Source: Streptococcus pseudopneumoniae
Lineage (GTDB): Bacteria; Bacillota; Bacilli; Lactobacillales; Streptococcaceae
NCBI RefSeq assembly: GCF_001073085.1
Contig: NZ_JVFV01000016.1
Location: forward strand, 1-64,000
Length of the DNA stretch: 64,000 bases
Reading direction: 5' to 3'
The notes beneath the pieces are model-generated. The model was given only the letters and a program-made list of their open reading frames with translations. It was not told where the DNA came from and ran no database searches. The translations under genes were made by a program, and so were the position numbers. Shown here in pieces: positions 9,925 through 20,343 of this stretch (position 1 is its first letter; each line of letters begins with the position of its first letter).

Positions 9925-10517
9925 TGGCATACCAAGACTACATCAACTGTTCCCGTGAAGAATTGTTGGAAAAAATGGCAGAGCTCCTACCTGAAAAACG
10001 TCTAACCCATTGTCTGGGTGTAGAGCGTGCAGCCATAGAATTGGCTCAGCGCTTTGGTGTGGATGTTGAGAAGGCAGGTCTAGCAGGGCTACTTCATGAT
10101 TATGCTAAAAAACTATCAGATCAAGAGTTTCTAGACTTGATTGATCGATATCAACTAGATCCAGACCTTAAAAACTGGGGCAATAATGTCTGGCATGGTA
10201 TGGTCGGCATTTACAAAATTCAGGAAGATTTGAACTTGCAAGATCCTGAAATTTTACGGGCTATCGAAATTCATACAGTCGGAGCAAGTCAGATGACAGA
10301 CCTTGATAAGGTTATCTACGTCGCAGACTATATCGAGCACAATCGTGCCTTTCCAGGTGTGGACCAGGCACGTGAGATTGCTGAGCTATCTCTCAATAAG
10401 GCTGTGGCCTACGAAACAGCTCGTACTGTGGAGCATTTAGCTCACCAGGGATTTCCCATCTATCCCAAAACCCTTGAAACCTATAACGCCTATGTGCACT
10501 ATTTGAAAGAGGATTAA
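9924..10517 (+). CDS. yqeK: HD-domain diadenosine tetraphosphatase YqeK
   Basis: 197 residues with the HD metal site: His in RLTHCLGVE, then LLHDYAK, and later HGMVG, EIHTVG and [12 protein letters not shown]. YqeK-type HD hydrolases split Ap4A symmetrically to ADP. It overlaps nadD by one base and the next gene starts directly after its stop. Confidence 0.93.
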   Translation: MAYQDYINCSREELLEKMAELLPEKRLTHCLGVERAAIELAQRFGVDVEKAGLAGLLHDYAKKLSDQEFLDLIDRYQLDPDLKNWGNNVWHGMVGIYKIQEDLNLQDPEILRAIEIHTVGASQMTDLDKVIYVADYIEHNRAFPGVDQAREIAELSLNKAVAYETARTVEHLAHQGFPIYPKTLETYNAYVHYLKED

Positions 10518-11018
10518 ATGAAGACGGCTTTTATCATTATTGATGTACAAAATATTTTAGTGGAAACGGGGTTTCAGACAAAAGGTCTATTGGAAAAAAT
10601 TTCTTATTTACAAAACCAAGCTAGAAGTAAGAATATCGAAATTATCTATGTTCAACATATTGAGAACCCTGAAGCCCAAACATCAGAAGATTGGCAGTTA
10701 TCTACGCTTTTAAATCGAAAACCTGATGAAAAGGTCTTTCAGAAGAAGTATAATAGTATTTTCAAAGAAACTGGCTTAAAAGAATACTTGGATAAACAGG
10801 GGATTGAAAAATTAGTTTTATGTGGTATGCAGACAGAATATTGTGTGGATACCTCTGTCAAGGTTGCTTTTGAATATGGCTATAAGCTTATTATTCCAGA
10901 AGGAACTTGCACAACGTTTGATGGGGATGACATTCCAGCAGAAACGATCAATGAATTTTATGAGGACATTTGGGAGGAGCGCTTTGCAGATGTCCTAGAT
11001 TTTAAAAATATTTTTTAA
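10518..11018 (+). CDS. Cysteine hydrolase, isochorismatase-like family
   Basis: 166 residues. The family's triad is visible: Asp in IIIDVQN near residue 9, a Lys in the middle (EKVFQKKYNS) and the nucleophilic Cys in GMQTEYCVDTSV. Members include nicotinamidases and ureidoacrylate or peroxyuridine hydrolases. Placement inside the nadD-yqeK-rsfS cluster hints at nicotinamide-type chemistry, but the sequence alone does not prove it. ATG 10518 immediately follows the yqeK stop. Confidence 0.85.
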   Translation: MKTAFIIIDVQNILVETGFQTKGLLEKISYLQNQARSKNIEIIYVQHIENPEAQTSEDWQLSTLLNRKPDEKVFQKKYNSIFKETGLKEYLDKQGIEKLVLCGMQTEYCVDTSVKVAFEYGYKLIIPEGTCTTFDGDDIPAETINEFYEDIWEERFADVLDFKNIF

Positions 11019-11029
11019 AAGAGGATTAA

Positions 11030-11383
<354 letters not shown>

Positions 11384-11389
11384 AAGATG

Positions 11390-11416
11390 AACTCAGTTGT
11401 AATCAACTGGGTTTTA
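11390..11416 (+). terminator. Terminator-like hairpin after rsfS
   Basis: ACTCAGTTG pairs with CAACTGGGT around TAAT, followed by TTTTATTT. It may be partial, since yqeM and tmcAL follow on the same strand. Confidence 0.6.
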
Positions 11417-11493
11417 TTTGCTTATGTTAGAAGAAAATTGTTAGAAAGGTAAGGGCTAGTGGTGTTTACCATGGGGCTCTTGGTATCATGATT

Positions 11494-12234
11494 ATGGCAA
11501 CTTATGAAACCTTTGCGGCTGTTTACGATGCTGTGATGGATGATAGTTTATACGATAAATGGACGGATTTTTCTCTACGTCATTTGCCTAAAACCAAGGA
11601 CAGAAAGAAACTATTGGAGCTTGCTTGCGGGACAGGGATCCAGTCTGTGCGCTTTTCTCAAGCTGGTTTTGATGTGACTGGACTTGATTTGAGTGCGGAT
11701 ATGTTGAAGATTGCCGAAAAGAGAGCGGCTTCAGCCAAGCAAAAGATTGATTTCATTGAAGGCAACATGCTGGATTTGTCCAAGGCTGGTAAATACGACT
11801 TTGTCACTTGTTATTCGGACTCTATCTGTTATATGCAGGATGAGGTGGAAGTCGGGGATGTCTTTAAGGAAGTTTATAATGCCCTCAATGAAAATGGTAT
11901 CTTTATCTTTGATGTGCATTCGACTTACCAGACAGATGAGGTCTTCCCAGGCTATTCCTACCATGAAAACGCTGAAGACTTTGCCATGCTGTGGGATACC
12001 TATGAGGACGATGCTCCTCACTCCATCGTGCATGAACTGACCTTCTTTGTCAAGGAGGCAGATGGTTCCTTTAGCCGTCATGATGAGGTACATGAGGAAC
12101 GGACTTACGAGGTCTTGACCTATGATATTTTGCTGGAGCAGGCTGGTTTCAAGTCCTTCAAACTCTTTGCGGACTTTGAAGACAAGGAGCCAACAGAAAC
12201 CAGTACCCGTTGGTTTTTCGTTGCTCAGAAGTAG
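11494..12234 (+). CDS. yqeM: Class I SAM-dependent methyltransferase YqeM
   Basis: 246 residues from ATG 11494 (MATYETFAAVYD). Another ATG two codons upstream (11488) is possible, and neither has a clear ribosome site. SAM-binding motif I is LLELACGTGIQSVRF, motif II is VTGLDLSADML, and the acidic motif (FIEGNMLDL) follows. The substrate is unknown. The gene sits in the conserved yqeG-to-yqeM neighbourhood between rsfS and tmcAL. Confidence 0.88.
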   Translation: MATYETFAAVYDAVMDDSLYDKWTDFSLRHLPKTKDRKKLLELACGTGIQSVRFSQAGFDVTGLDLSADMLKIAEKRAASAKQKIDFIEGNMLDLSKAGKYDFVTCYSDSICYMQDEVEVGDVFKEVYNALNENGIFIFDVHSTYQTDEVFPGYSYHENAEDFAMLWDTYEDDAPHSIVHELTFFVKEADGSFSRHDEVHEERTYEVLTYDILLEQAGFKSFKLFADFEDKEPTETSTRWFFVAQK

Positions 12235-12243
12235 GAGATTTCC

Positions 12244-13341
12244 ATGACCATTACAGGTATTATCGCGGAGTTCAATCCCTTTCATAATGGCCACAAATAC
12301 CTACTGGAACAGGCAGAGGGACTGAAAATCGTTGTCATGTCTGGGAATTTCATGCAGCGTGGGGAGCCTGCTATCGTGGATAAGTGGACACGGGCTCAGA
12401 TGGCGCTGGAAAATGGGGCGGACTTAGTGGTAGAATTGCCCTTTTTAGTTAGTGTCCAAGCAGCAGATTTTTTCGGTCAGGGTGCAGTGGCTATCTTGGT
12501 TCGTTTGGGGATTAACACTCTTGCTTTCGGGACAGAGGAAGTTCTGGATTACCAGAAAATTGCTGACTTATACACAGAGAAAGGTGCTGAGATGGAGAAA
12601 TTTGTGGATAATTTACCTGACTCTCTCTCCTACCCTCAGAAAACGCAAGCTATGTGGAAGGAATTTGCAGGTCTTGATTTTTCAGGCAATACGCCCAATC
12701 ATGTCCTTGCTCTCGCTTATGCCAAGGCGGTTGCAGGACGAAACATCAGACTTCATCCGATTCAGCGTCAAGGAGCCGGCTATCATTCTGTGAACAAGGA
12801 TGTAGACTTTGCCTCGGCCACAGCTCTCCGTCAGCACCAAAGTGATAAAGATTTCTTAGAACGCTTTATGCCTTCTCTTGCCCTTTTTGAAAATGCTAGT
12901 AAGGTGAGCTGGGAAGATTATTTTCCGCTTTTACGCTATCAAATCTTGTCAAATCCAGAACTAACTACTATCTATCAGGTTAATCAAGAGATGGCTGTGC
13001 GCATTAAGGAAGCCATCAAAACAGCCCAGTCTGTAGAAGAATTGGTTGAGTTAGTGGCGACCAAACGCTACACCAAGGCCCGTGTCAGACGCCTCTTGAC
13101 CTATACCTTGGTGCAGGCCAGAGAAAGTGGCCTGCCAGAAGGTATTCACATCCTTGGTTTTACCGAAAAAGGCAGACAACACCTTAAAGCTCTCAAGGAG
13201 CAGGTCAATCTCGTCAGCCGAATCGGTAAAGAACCTTGGGATGCTATGACTCAAAAGGCAGACCAAATTTATCAACTGGGACATCCAAGTATAGAAGAGC
13301 AGAATTTCGGCAGAGTACCCAATAGAATAGAATCAAACTAA
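12244..13341 (+). CDS. tmcAL: tRNA(Met) cytidine acetate ligase TmcAL (YlbM)
   Basis: 365 residues. The N-terminal nucleotidyltransferase motif [20 protein letters not shown] is diagnostic, followed by [14 protein letters not shown] and later GAGYHSVN. TmcAL activates acetate with ATP and forms N4-acetylcytidine at the wobble position of elongator tRNA-Met. AGGAG lies before ATG 12244, nine bases after yqeM. Its stop codon starts a 26-base sequence that is repeated after yoeB. Confidence 0.92.
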   Translation: MTITGIIAEFNPFHNGHKYLLEQAEGLKIVVMSGNFMQRGEPAIVDKWTRAQMALENGADLVVELPFLVSVQAADFFGQGAVAILVRLGINTLAFGTEEVLDYQKIADLYTEKGAEMEKFVDNLPDSLSYPQKTQAMWKEFAGLDFSGNTPNHVLALAYAKAVAGRNIRLHPIQRQGAGYHSVNKDVDFASATALRQHQSDKDFLERFMPSLALFENASKVSWEDYFPLLRYQILSNPELTTIYQVNQEMAVRIKEAIKTAQSVEELVELVATKRYTKARVRRLLTYTLVQARESGLPEGIHILGFTEKGRQHLKALKEQVNLVSRIGKEPWDAMTQKADQIYQLGHPSIEEQNFGRVPNRIESN

Positions 13342-13364
13342 GTCTACTGAAAGGTAGGCTTTTT
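13341..13364 (+). terminator. Terminator after tmcAL, left copy of a duplicated sequence
   Basis: AGTCTAC pairs with GTAGGCT around TGAAAG, followed by TTTTT. The 26 bases from the stop codon (13339-13364) match 13983-14008 at 25 positions. Confidence 0.8.
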
Positions 13365-13400
13365 GAGATTTTTTCGAATAAATAGATAGAAAAGAAAAAA

Positions 13401-13410
13401 CTTGTACAAG
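13401..13410. promoter_or_regulatory. Candidate YefM-YoeB operator palindrome
   Basis: CTTGTACAAG is a perfect 10-base palindrome with core TGTACA, just upstream of the -35 of yefM. In E. coli the YefM-YoeB complex binds palindromes with this same core; its presence here supports autorepression. Confidence 0.65.
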
Positions 13411-13413
13411 TTC

Positions 13414-13442
13414 CTGACAATTTCTTTCTTTTTGTGTATAAT
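13414..13442 (+). promoter_or_regulatory. Promoter of yefM-yoeB
   Basis: CTGACA (13414-13419), a 17-base spacer and TATAAT (13437-13442), with a TGTG stretch before the -10. The TGTACA palindrome ends four bases upstream. Confidence 0.8.
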
Positions 13443-13472
13443 AGTGGAAAAGAGGTAAAACGAGGTATGGTT

Positions 13473-13727
13473 ATGGAAGCAGTTCTTTACTCAACATTCC
13501 GAAATCATTTGAAGGATTATATGAAGAAGGTAAACGATGAGTTTGAGCCTTTGACGGTGGTCAATAAAAATCCTGACGAGGACATTGTAGTCCTTTCAAA
13601 GAGCGAGTGGGATAGTATTCAAGAAACTTTGAGAATTGCTCAGAATAAGGAGCTTTCTGACAAGGTCTTGCGAGGAATGTCCCAAGTTCGTGCGGGACAC
13701 ACTCAGGTGCATGTGATTGAGGAATGA
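13473..13727 (+). CDS. yefM: Antitoxin YefM
   Basis: 84 residues from ATG 13473 (MEAVLYSTFRNHLKDYM), placed seven bases after GAGG; two upstream in-frame starts (13434, 13467) fit the ribosome site poorly. The N-terminal half is the Phd/YefM fold with VVLSKSEWDSIQETLR; the C-terminal tail binds the toxin. It neutralises YoeB and, with it, represses its own promoter. It lies three bases before yoeB. Confidence 0.93.
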   Translation: MEAVLYSTFRNHLKDYMKKVNDEFEPLTVVNKNPDEDIVVLSKSEWDSIQETLRIAQNKELSDKVLRGMSQVRAGHTQVHVIEE

Positions 13728-13730
13728 TGG

Positions 13731-13985
13731 ATGCTACTCAAGTTTACAGAGGATGCCTGGGCAGATTATTGCTATTGGCAAAACCAAGATAAGAAAACAT
13801 TAAAAAGAATCAACAAACTAATTAAGGATATTCAACGTGATCCATTTACAGGAATTGGTAAACCAGAACCACTCAAATATGACTACCAAGGAGCCTGGTC
13901 ACGGCGTATTGACGCAGAAAATCGCTTGATTTACATGATGGATGGAGATAGCATCGCTTTCTTGTCCTTTAAGGATCATTATTAA
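13731..13985 (+). CDS. yoeB: Toxin YoeB, ribosome-dependent mRNA interferase
   Basis: 84 residues of RelE/YoeB fold. Recognisable family elements are FTEDAWADYCYWQNQDKK, the Glu in GKPEPLKYD, the Arg in WSRRIDAENRLIY, and the C-terminal FKDHY with the His-Tyr pair that closes the active site. YoeB cleaves mRNA at the ribosomal A site. GAGGA (13719-13723) within the yefM end serves ATG 13731. All expected catalytic residues are present, so the toxin looks intact. Confidence 0.94.
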   Translation: MLLKFTEDAWADYCYWQNQDKKTLKRINKLIKDIQRDPFTGIGKPEPLKYDYQGAWSRRIDAENRLIYMMDGDSIAFLSFKDHY

Positions 13986-14008
13986 GTCTACTGAAAGGTA
14001 GACTTTTT
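13985..14008 (+). terminator. Terminator after yoeB, right copy of the duplicated sequence
   Basis: AGTCTAC and GTAGACT pair perfectly around TGAAAG, followed by TTTTT. It starts at the yoeB stop codon just as the left copy starts at the tmcAL stop codon. Confidence 0.85.
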
Positions 14009-14120
14009 AACTTTTTTTGAAAAAAATCTTTAAAAATTTAATAAGGGAGAACAGCCTATTTTATTAGGAAAAATAAGGATTTTTAGCCTTGAAATGACCA
14101 AAACATCTTCCATTTAAGGT

Positions 14121-14149
14121 TTGTTAAAAATGATTTTTTATGGTAGAAT
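14121..14149 (+). promoter_or_regulatory. Promoter of rny
   Basis: TTGTTA (14121-14126), 17-base spacer, TAGAAT (14144-14149) with TGG extension. Confidence 0.75.
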
Positions 14150-14198
14150 GTATAAGAATGCATATCATTCGGATAAACAAATAAATTGAGGTAAAAAC

Positions 14199-15812
14199 AT
14201 GGAAATTATGGCGATTGTTATCGTTGTTTTTGCCGTCATCATTGGTTTAGTCATTGGATATGTCAGCATCTCAGTCAAGATGAAATCATCACAAGAGGCT
14301 GCAGAGCTGATGCTTTTAAATGCTGAACAAGAAGCAACTAATTTACGAGGACAAGCTGAGCGCGAAGCGGATTTATTACTCAATGAAGCTAAGAGCGAAA
14401 GCAAGTCTCTTAAAAAAGAAGCACTATTGGAGGCCAAAGAAGAAGCCAGAAAATACCGTGAAGAAGTGGACGCTGAATTTAAATCAGAACGTCAAGAACT
14501 CAAGCAAATCGAAAGTCGTTTGACCGAACGTGCTAGCAGTCTTGATCGTAAAGATGACAATTTGACGAACAAAGAAAAAACACTTGAACAAAAAGAACAA
14601 AGTATTTCTGATAGAGCAAAAAACCTTGATGTACGTGAAGAGCAACTAGAAGAAATTGAGAAACAAAAGCAAGCTGAACTAGAGCGTGTCGGAAGTCTGA
14701 CTCAGTCGGAAGCAAAAGACATTATCTTAGCCCAGACAGAGGAAAACTTGACTAAGGAAATTGCTAGTCGCATTCGTGAGGCTGAGCAAGAAGTTAAGGA
14801 ACGTTCAGACAAATTGGCTAAGGATATCTTGTCTCAAGCCATGCAGAGAATTGCTGGTGAGTATGTGGCTGAGTCTACCAACTCTACGGTTCATCTGCCT
14901 GATGATACGATGAAAGGTCGTATCATTGGTCGTGAAGGACGTAATATCCGTACTTTTGAAAGTTTGACAGGGGTTGATGTCATCATTGATGATACGCCAG
15001 AAGTGGTAACCTTGTCAGGTTTTGATCCTATCCGTCGCGAGATTGCCCGTATGACTATGGAAACCTTGCTTAAGGATGGACGTATTCACCCAGCTCGTAT
15101 CGAAGAGTTGGTTGAGAAAAATCGTCAAGAGATTGATAACAAGATTCGTGAATATGGTGAAGCTGCAGCCTATGAAATTGGTGCACCGAACCTTCACCCT
15201 GACTTGATGAAGATCATGGGTCGCTTGCAGTTCCGTACTTCATACGGACAAAATGTCTTGCACCACTCGATTGAAGTGGCTAAGTTGGCTGGTATCATGG
15301 CTAGCGAACTTGGTGAAAATGCTACCCTTGCTCGTCGCGCGGGATTCCTTCACGATATTGGGAAAGCCATTGACCGTGAGGTGGAAGGTAGCCACGTTGA
15401 GATTGGTACTGAATTGGCTCGCAAGTACAAGGAACACCCAGTTGTGGTGAATACTATTGCCAGTCACCACGGAGATGTAGAGCCTGAAAGTGTGATCGCA
15501 GTCATCGTTGCTGCAGCGGATGCCTTAAGCGCAGCCCGTCCAGGAGCTCGTAGTGAATCGCTTGAAAGCTACATCAAACGTCTCCATGATTTAGAGGAAA
15601 TCGCTAATAGCTTTGAAGGAGTTCAAAATAGCTTTGCCCTTCAAGCAGGTCGTGAAATCCGAATCATGGTAAATCCAGGTCAAATCAAGGACGACAAGGT
15701 CACAATCTTAGCTCACAAAGTTCGTGAGAAAATTGAAAGCAACCTCGATTACCCAGGAAATATCAAGGTAACCGTGATTCGTGAACTTCGTGCAGTTGAT
15801 TATGCAAAATAA
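14199..15812 (+). CDS. rny: Ribonuclease Y
   Basis: 537 residues. An N-terminal membrane helix ([18 protein letters not shown]) is followed by a long Glu/Lys-rich coiled coil (about residues 30-200). A KH domain comes next ([19 protein letters not shown]), then an HD domain with [11 protein letters not shown] and [10 protein letters not shown]. RNase Y is the membrane-tethered endonuclease that begins bulk mRNA decay in Gram-positive bacteria. GAGG precedes ATG 14199. It is monocistronic with its own promoter and terminator. Confidence 0.96.
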   Translation: MEIMAIVIVVFAVIIGLVIGYVSISVKMKSSQEAAELMLLNAEQEATNLRGQAEREADLLLNEAKSESKSLKKEALLEAKEEARKYREEVDAEFKSERQELKQIESRLTERASSLDRKDDNLTNKEKTLEQKEQSISDRAKNLDVREEQLEEIEKQKQAELERVGSLTQSEAKDIILAQTEENLTKEIASRIREAEQEVKERSDKLAKDILSQAMQRIAGEYVAESTNSTVHLPDDTMKGRIIGREGRNIRTFESLTGVDVIIDDTPEVVTLSGFDPIRREIARMTMETLLKDGRIHPARIEELVEKNRQEIDNKIREYGEAAAYEIGAPNLHPDLMKIMGRLQFRTSYGQNVLHHSIEVAKLAGIMASELGENATLARRAGFLHDIGKAIDREVEGSHVEIGTELARKYKEHPVVVNTIASHHGDVEPESVIAVIVAAADALSAARPGARSESLESYIKRLHDLEEIANSFEGVQNSFALQAGREIRIMVNPGQIKDDKVTILAHKVREKIESNLDYPGNIKVTVIRELRAVDYAK

Positions 15813-15821
15813 ATAAGAAAG

Positions 15822-15847
15822 AGCAGTTGAAAAATTACTGCTTTTTT
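15822..15847 (+). terminator. Terminator of rny
   Basis: AGCAGT pairs with ACTGCT around TGAAAAATT, followed by a six-T run. Confidence 0.8.
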
Positions 15848-15891
15848 GTTACACTAGATAGAAAGATTGTAGTGTGCAGAAATGGCTTTAG

Positions 15892-16575
<684 letters not shown>

Positions 16576-16599
16576 ACTATAGAAAATAGGTACAAACAA

Positions 16600-16914
16600 A
16601 TGATGCTTAAACCCTCTATTGATACCTTGCTTGATAAGGTACCATCAAAATATTCACTCGTCATCTTGGAAGCAAAGCGTGCTCACGAATTAGAAGCTGG
16701 AGCACCTGCTACTCAAGAATTTAAATCTGAAAAATCTACTCTTCGTGCTCTGGAAGAAATTGAATCTGGGAATGTAACCATCCACCCAGATCCAGAAGGA
16801 AAACGCGAAGCTGTTCGTCGTCGTATCGAAGAAGAAAGACGATTGAAAGAAGAAGAAGAAAAGAAAATTAAAGAGCAAATCGCGAAAGAAAAAGAAGAAG
16901 GTGAAAAAATTTAA
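16600..16914 (+). CDS. rpoZ: RNA polymerase omega subunit
   Basis: 104 residues; a second ATG directly follows (16603) and could be the start. The core reads [20 protein letters not shown] with [10 protein letters not shown] and ALEEIESG, typical of omega. The C terminus is a long run of charged Lys/Glu residues. Omega helps assemble the beta' subunit. Pairing with gmk is conserved in Firmicutes. Confidence 0.93.
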   Translation: MMLKPSIDTLLDKVPSKYSLVILEAKRAHELEAGAPATQEFKSEKSTLRALEEIESGNVTIHPDPEGKREAVRRRIEEERRLKEEEEKKIKEQIAKEKEEGEKI

Positions 16915-16998
16915 GGTTGGGGGGACTCAATCTTATTTTTTCTATTGCAAGAATACTCAATTAATTAAAAGGATTTAAGAAGAGAAGGAGGTGAGGAT

Positions 16999-19395
16999 AT
17001 GGCTATTGCAAAAATCATTGTGGATGTTCCCTTGATGCAGACAGACCAGCCCTATAGCTACAAGATTCCAGAGGAATTTGAAGAGATGCTGAAAGTTGGC
17101 ATGCGGGTTCATGTACCTTTTGGGAAGGCCAATCGCTTGATTCAGGGAATTGTTCTTGGGTTGGAGTCTCAATCTGATGCAGATGTGGCAGACGAGGACT
17201 TAAAAGAAATTGCCGAGGTGCTGGACTTTTCTCCTGTCTTAACGGAGGAACAGCTCTGGTTAGCTGAAGAACTACGTAAGTCAGTATTCTCTTATAAAAT
17301 TTCCATTCTTAAAGCTATGCTTCCGGGATTTTTGAATTCTAGCTATGATAAGATCCTCTATCCTCTGGAAGGCTTGAGTCAGAAGGACAGAGACCGTTTG
17401 TTTGGTTCGCAGGAGTCTCTAGCATTTTCATCTCTCGACCTAGAAAAGCAAGCTGAGATGATGTGCTTGACCCGAAAAGGGCTCTTGAAACTAGAGTATC
17501 AGGCTGTAGACCAGAAAAAGGTTAAAACGCAGTCTTGGGTTGAAGTGAATCCTGACAAATTAGAAAAACTAGAAATCTCGAACCGTGCCAAGAAGAAATT
17601 GGAACTGCGAAAATATTTATTAGCACATCCTGAAAGTGCACCTTTGGCTGATTTGTTAGAACATTACTCACGCGAGCAAGTTAACTTCTTTGTGGGACGT
17701 GGTGCTGTTACCATCGTTCAAAAGGAAGTCCAACGTTCAGCTGCCTACTTTGAAGGAATTGAATCGAATCAAGCCCTAGAGTTAAATCCAGAACAAAAAG
17801 AAGCCTGTGAGGCAGTTGTTGGAGCGATTGGGAAAGAACATCCTCCATTTCTTCTACAAGGAATCACAGGAAGTGGGAAAACGGAGGTTTACTTGCAGAT
17901 TATCCAAGGAGCCTTGGATATGGGGAAAACAGCTATCGTTTTAGTCCCAGAAATCTCTTTGACACCTCAAATGACAGAGCGTTTCATTGCTCGTTTTGGT
18001 GATAAAGTAGCCATTCTCCATTCAGGTTTGTCCAATGGTGAAAAGTACGACGAATGGCGCAAGGTGGAGCGAGGAGAAGCCCAGGTAGTTGTTGGTGCTA
18101 GGTCTGCCATTTTTGCACCTTTGAAAAATCTAGGGGTAATCATTATCGATGAGGAGCACGAGGCCAGCTACAAGCAAGACAGCAATCCTCGTTATCATGC
18201 TAGGGATGTGGCTCTTTTACGTGCCCGGTACAATCAAGCAGCATTAGTCCTTGGTTCTGCAACCCCGAGTCTAGAAAGTCGTGCGCGTGCTGGCAAGGGT
18301 GTCTATCAACATCTACGCCTGACGCAACGGGCCAATCCTTTAGCAAGTATTCCTGAGGTTCAACTGATTGACTTCCGTGACTATATCGGGCAGAATGAAA
18401 CGTCCAACTTTACACCACCACTGATTGAGGCAATACAAGATCGACTGGATAAAAAAGAGCAAGTGGTTCTCATGCTCAACCGCCGTGGCTATTCTAGTTT
18501 TGTCATGTGCCGGGAATGTGGGGCCGTGGATACCTGTCCAAACTGTGATATTTCTCTTACTCTGCACATGGATACTAAAACTATGAATTGTCATTATTGT
18601 GGTTTTTCTAAGGATATTCCTCATGTCTGTCCAAACTGTCAGAGTCGCAGTATTCGTTACTATGGAACAGGAACTCAGAAGGCCTACGATGAGCTAGCTG
18701 AACTCTTTCCAGAGGCACGTATTCTGCGCATGGATGTGGATACAACTCGTAAAAAGGGTAGTCACCAAGCTTTACTTGAACAATTTGGCAATGGTGAAGC
18801 GGACATATTGCTAGGAACCCAGATGATTGCCAAGGGCTTGGACTTTCCAAATGTAACCTTGGTTGGTGTTCTCAATGCGGATACAGCCTTGAACCTTCCT
18901 GATTTCCGTTCTTCTGAGAGAACTTTCCAACTCTTGACCCAGGTGGCAGGACGAGCAGGAAGGGCTGAAAAAGCTGGGCAGGTCTTGATCCAGTCTTACA
19001 ATCCTCAGCACTATGCTATTCGCTTTGCCAAGGATCAGGACTATGAAGGCTTTTATGCCTATGAAATGGGTATCAGACGTCAGTTGGGTTATCCACCTTA
19101 TTATTTCACAATTGGAATTACCTTGTCTCATAAGAAAGAAGAAGAGGTTCTTAGACGTGCTTATCAAGTCATGGAAATATTGCGGTCAGGTTTGTCGGAT
19201 GCTAGTATCATCCTTGGACCAACGCCAAAACCTATTGCTCGGACTCATAACCTCTATCATTATCAGATTTTAATTAAATACCGTTTAGAAGATGAGCTAG
19301 GTCCAACCCTTAACCAGGTCTTGGCCTTGACACAAGAACGGGAAAATAGTGAACTTCGTCTCAGTATTGACCACGAACCGCAACAATTTTTATAA
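16999..19395 (+). CDS. priA: Primosomal protein N' (replication restart helicase PriA)
   Basis: 798 residues. The N-terminal 3'-DNA-binding domain starts AKIIVDVPLMQTDQPYSYKI. The helicase core has Walker A GITGSGKTEVY and Walker B IIDEEHEASYK, with the zinc-binding cysteines CRECGAVDTCPNC ... CHYCGF ... CPNC inserted. Motifs GLDFPNVTL and QVAGRAGR follow. PriA reloads DnaB on stalled forks. A strong ribosome site (AAGGAGGTGAGG) precedes ATG 16999. Confidence 0.96.
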   Translation: MAIAKIIVDVPLMQTDQPYSYKIPEEFEEMLKVGMRVHVPFGKANRLIQGIVLGLESQSDADVADEDLKEIAEVLDFSPVLTEEQLWLAEELRKSVFSYKISILKAMLPGFLNSSYDKILYPLEGLSQKDRDRLFGSQESLAFSSLDLEKQAEMMCLTRKGLLKLEYQAVDQKKVKTQSWVEVNPDKLEKLEISNRAKKKLELRKYLLAHPESAPLADLLEHYSREQVNFFVGRGAVTIVQKEVQRSAAYFEGIESNQALELNPEQKEACEAVVGAIGKEHPPFLLQGITGSGKTEVYLQIIQGALDMGKTAIVLVPEISLTPQMTERFIARFGDKVAILHSGLSNGEKYDEWRKVERGEAQVVVGARSAIFAPLKNLGVIIIDEEHEASYKQDSNPRYHARDVALLRARYNQAALVLGSATPSLESRARAGKGVYQHLRLTQRANPLASIPEVQLIDFRDYIGQNETSNFTPPLIEAIQDRLDKKEQVVLMLNRRGYSSFVMCRECGAVDTCPNCDISLTLHMDTKTMNCHYCGFSKDIPHVCPNCQSRSIRYYGTGTQKAYDELAELFPEARILRMDVDTTRKKGSHQALLEQFGNGEADILLGTQMIAKGLDFPNVTLVGVLNADTALNLPDFRSSERTFQLLTQVAGRAGRAEKAGQVLIQSYNPQHYAIRFAKDQDYEGFYAYEMGIRRQLGYPPYYFTIGITLSHKKEEEVLRRAYQVMEILRSGLSDASIILGPTPKPIARTHNLYHYQILIKYRLEDELGPTLNQVLALTQERENSELRLSIDHEPQQFL

Positions 19396-19407
19396 GAAGG
19401 AGAAGAT

Positions 19408-20343
19408 ATGACAAAACTAATATTTATGGGAACGCCTGAATTTTCAGCGACTGTTTTAAAGGGACTTTTGACAGATGATCGCTACGAGATTGTTGCAGTT
19501 GTAACTCAGCCAGACCGTGCGGTTGGACGTAAAAAAGTCATCCAAGAAACCCCAGTCAAACAAGCAGCCAAAGAGGCAGGCCTACCTATCTACCAACCTG
19601 AAAAATTATCAGGTAGTCCAGAAATGGAAGCCATCATGAATTTGGGAGCTGATGGGATTGTAACAGCAGCTTTTGGACAATTCCTCCCAAGTAAACTCCT
19701 TGATAGCATGGATTTTGCAGTCAATGTTCATGCTTCGCTCCTTCCTAAACACCGTGGTGGTGCTCCTATCCATTATGCCTTGATTCAGGGTGATGAGGAG
19801 GCAGGAGTAACCATTATGGAAATGGTCAAGGAAATGGATGCAGGAGATATGATTTCTCGTCGTAGTATTCCCATTACTGATGAGGACAATGTAGGAACCT
19901 TGTTTGAGAAATTGGCGATTGTTGGTCGTGATTTGCTTTTGGATACTTTGCCTGCATACATTGCTGGCGAGATTCAGCCTCAACCACAGGACCCAAGCCA
20001 GGTTACATTTTCGCCTAATATCAAACCTGAAGAAGAAAAGTTGGACTGGTACAAGACCAATCGTCAACTCTTTAACCAAATTCGTGGTATGAATCCTTGG
20101 CCAGTTGCTCATACTTTTCTAAAGGGCGAACGCTTCAAAATCTATGAAGCTCTGCCTGTAGAAGGCGAGGGGAATCCAGGTGAGATTCTTTCCATCGGTA
20201 AGAAGGAATTGATTGTCGCAACAGCAGAAGGAGCCCTGTCTTTCAAACAGGTTCAACCAGCAGGAAAACCTAAGATGGACATTGCTTCCTTCCTCAACGG
20301 TGTGGGACGAACTTTGGCAATAGGAGAACGATTTGGTGATTAA
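19408..20343 (+). CDS. fmt: Methionyl-tRNA formyltransferase
   Basis: 311 residues. Motifs [12 protein letters not shown] at the N terminus, the catalytic stretch [19 protein letters not shown], then [17 protein letters not shown]; the C-terminal OB-like domain follows [13 protein letters not shown]. It formylates initiator Met-tRNA using 10-formyl-tetrahydrofolate. AGAAGGAG precedes ATG 19408. Its end overlaps the start of rsmB. Confidence 0.96.
   Translation: MTKLIFMGTPEFSATVLKGLLTDDRYEIVAVVTQPDRAVGRKKVIQETPVKQAAKEAGLPIYQPEKLSGSPEMEAIMNLGADGIVTAAFGQFLPSKLLDSMDFAVNVHASLLPKHRGGAPIHYALIQGDEEAGVTIMEMVKEMDAGDMISRRSIPITDEDNVGTLFEKLAIVGRDLLLDTLPAYIAGEIQPQPQDPSQVTFSPNIKPEEEKLDWYKTNRQLFNQIRGMNPWPVAHTFLKGERFKIYEALPVEGEGNPGEILSIGKKELIVATAEGALSFKQVQPAGKPKMDIASFLNGVGRTLAIGERFGD

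Noticed and set aside
11731..12294. A 187-residue open frame on the minus strand across yqeM
   Set aside because: It is antisense to a gene with clear methyltransferase motifs, has no ribosome site and no recognisable domain.
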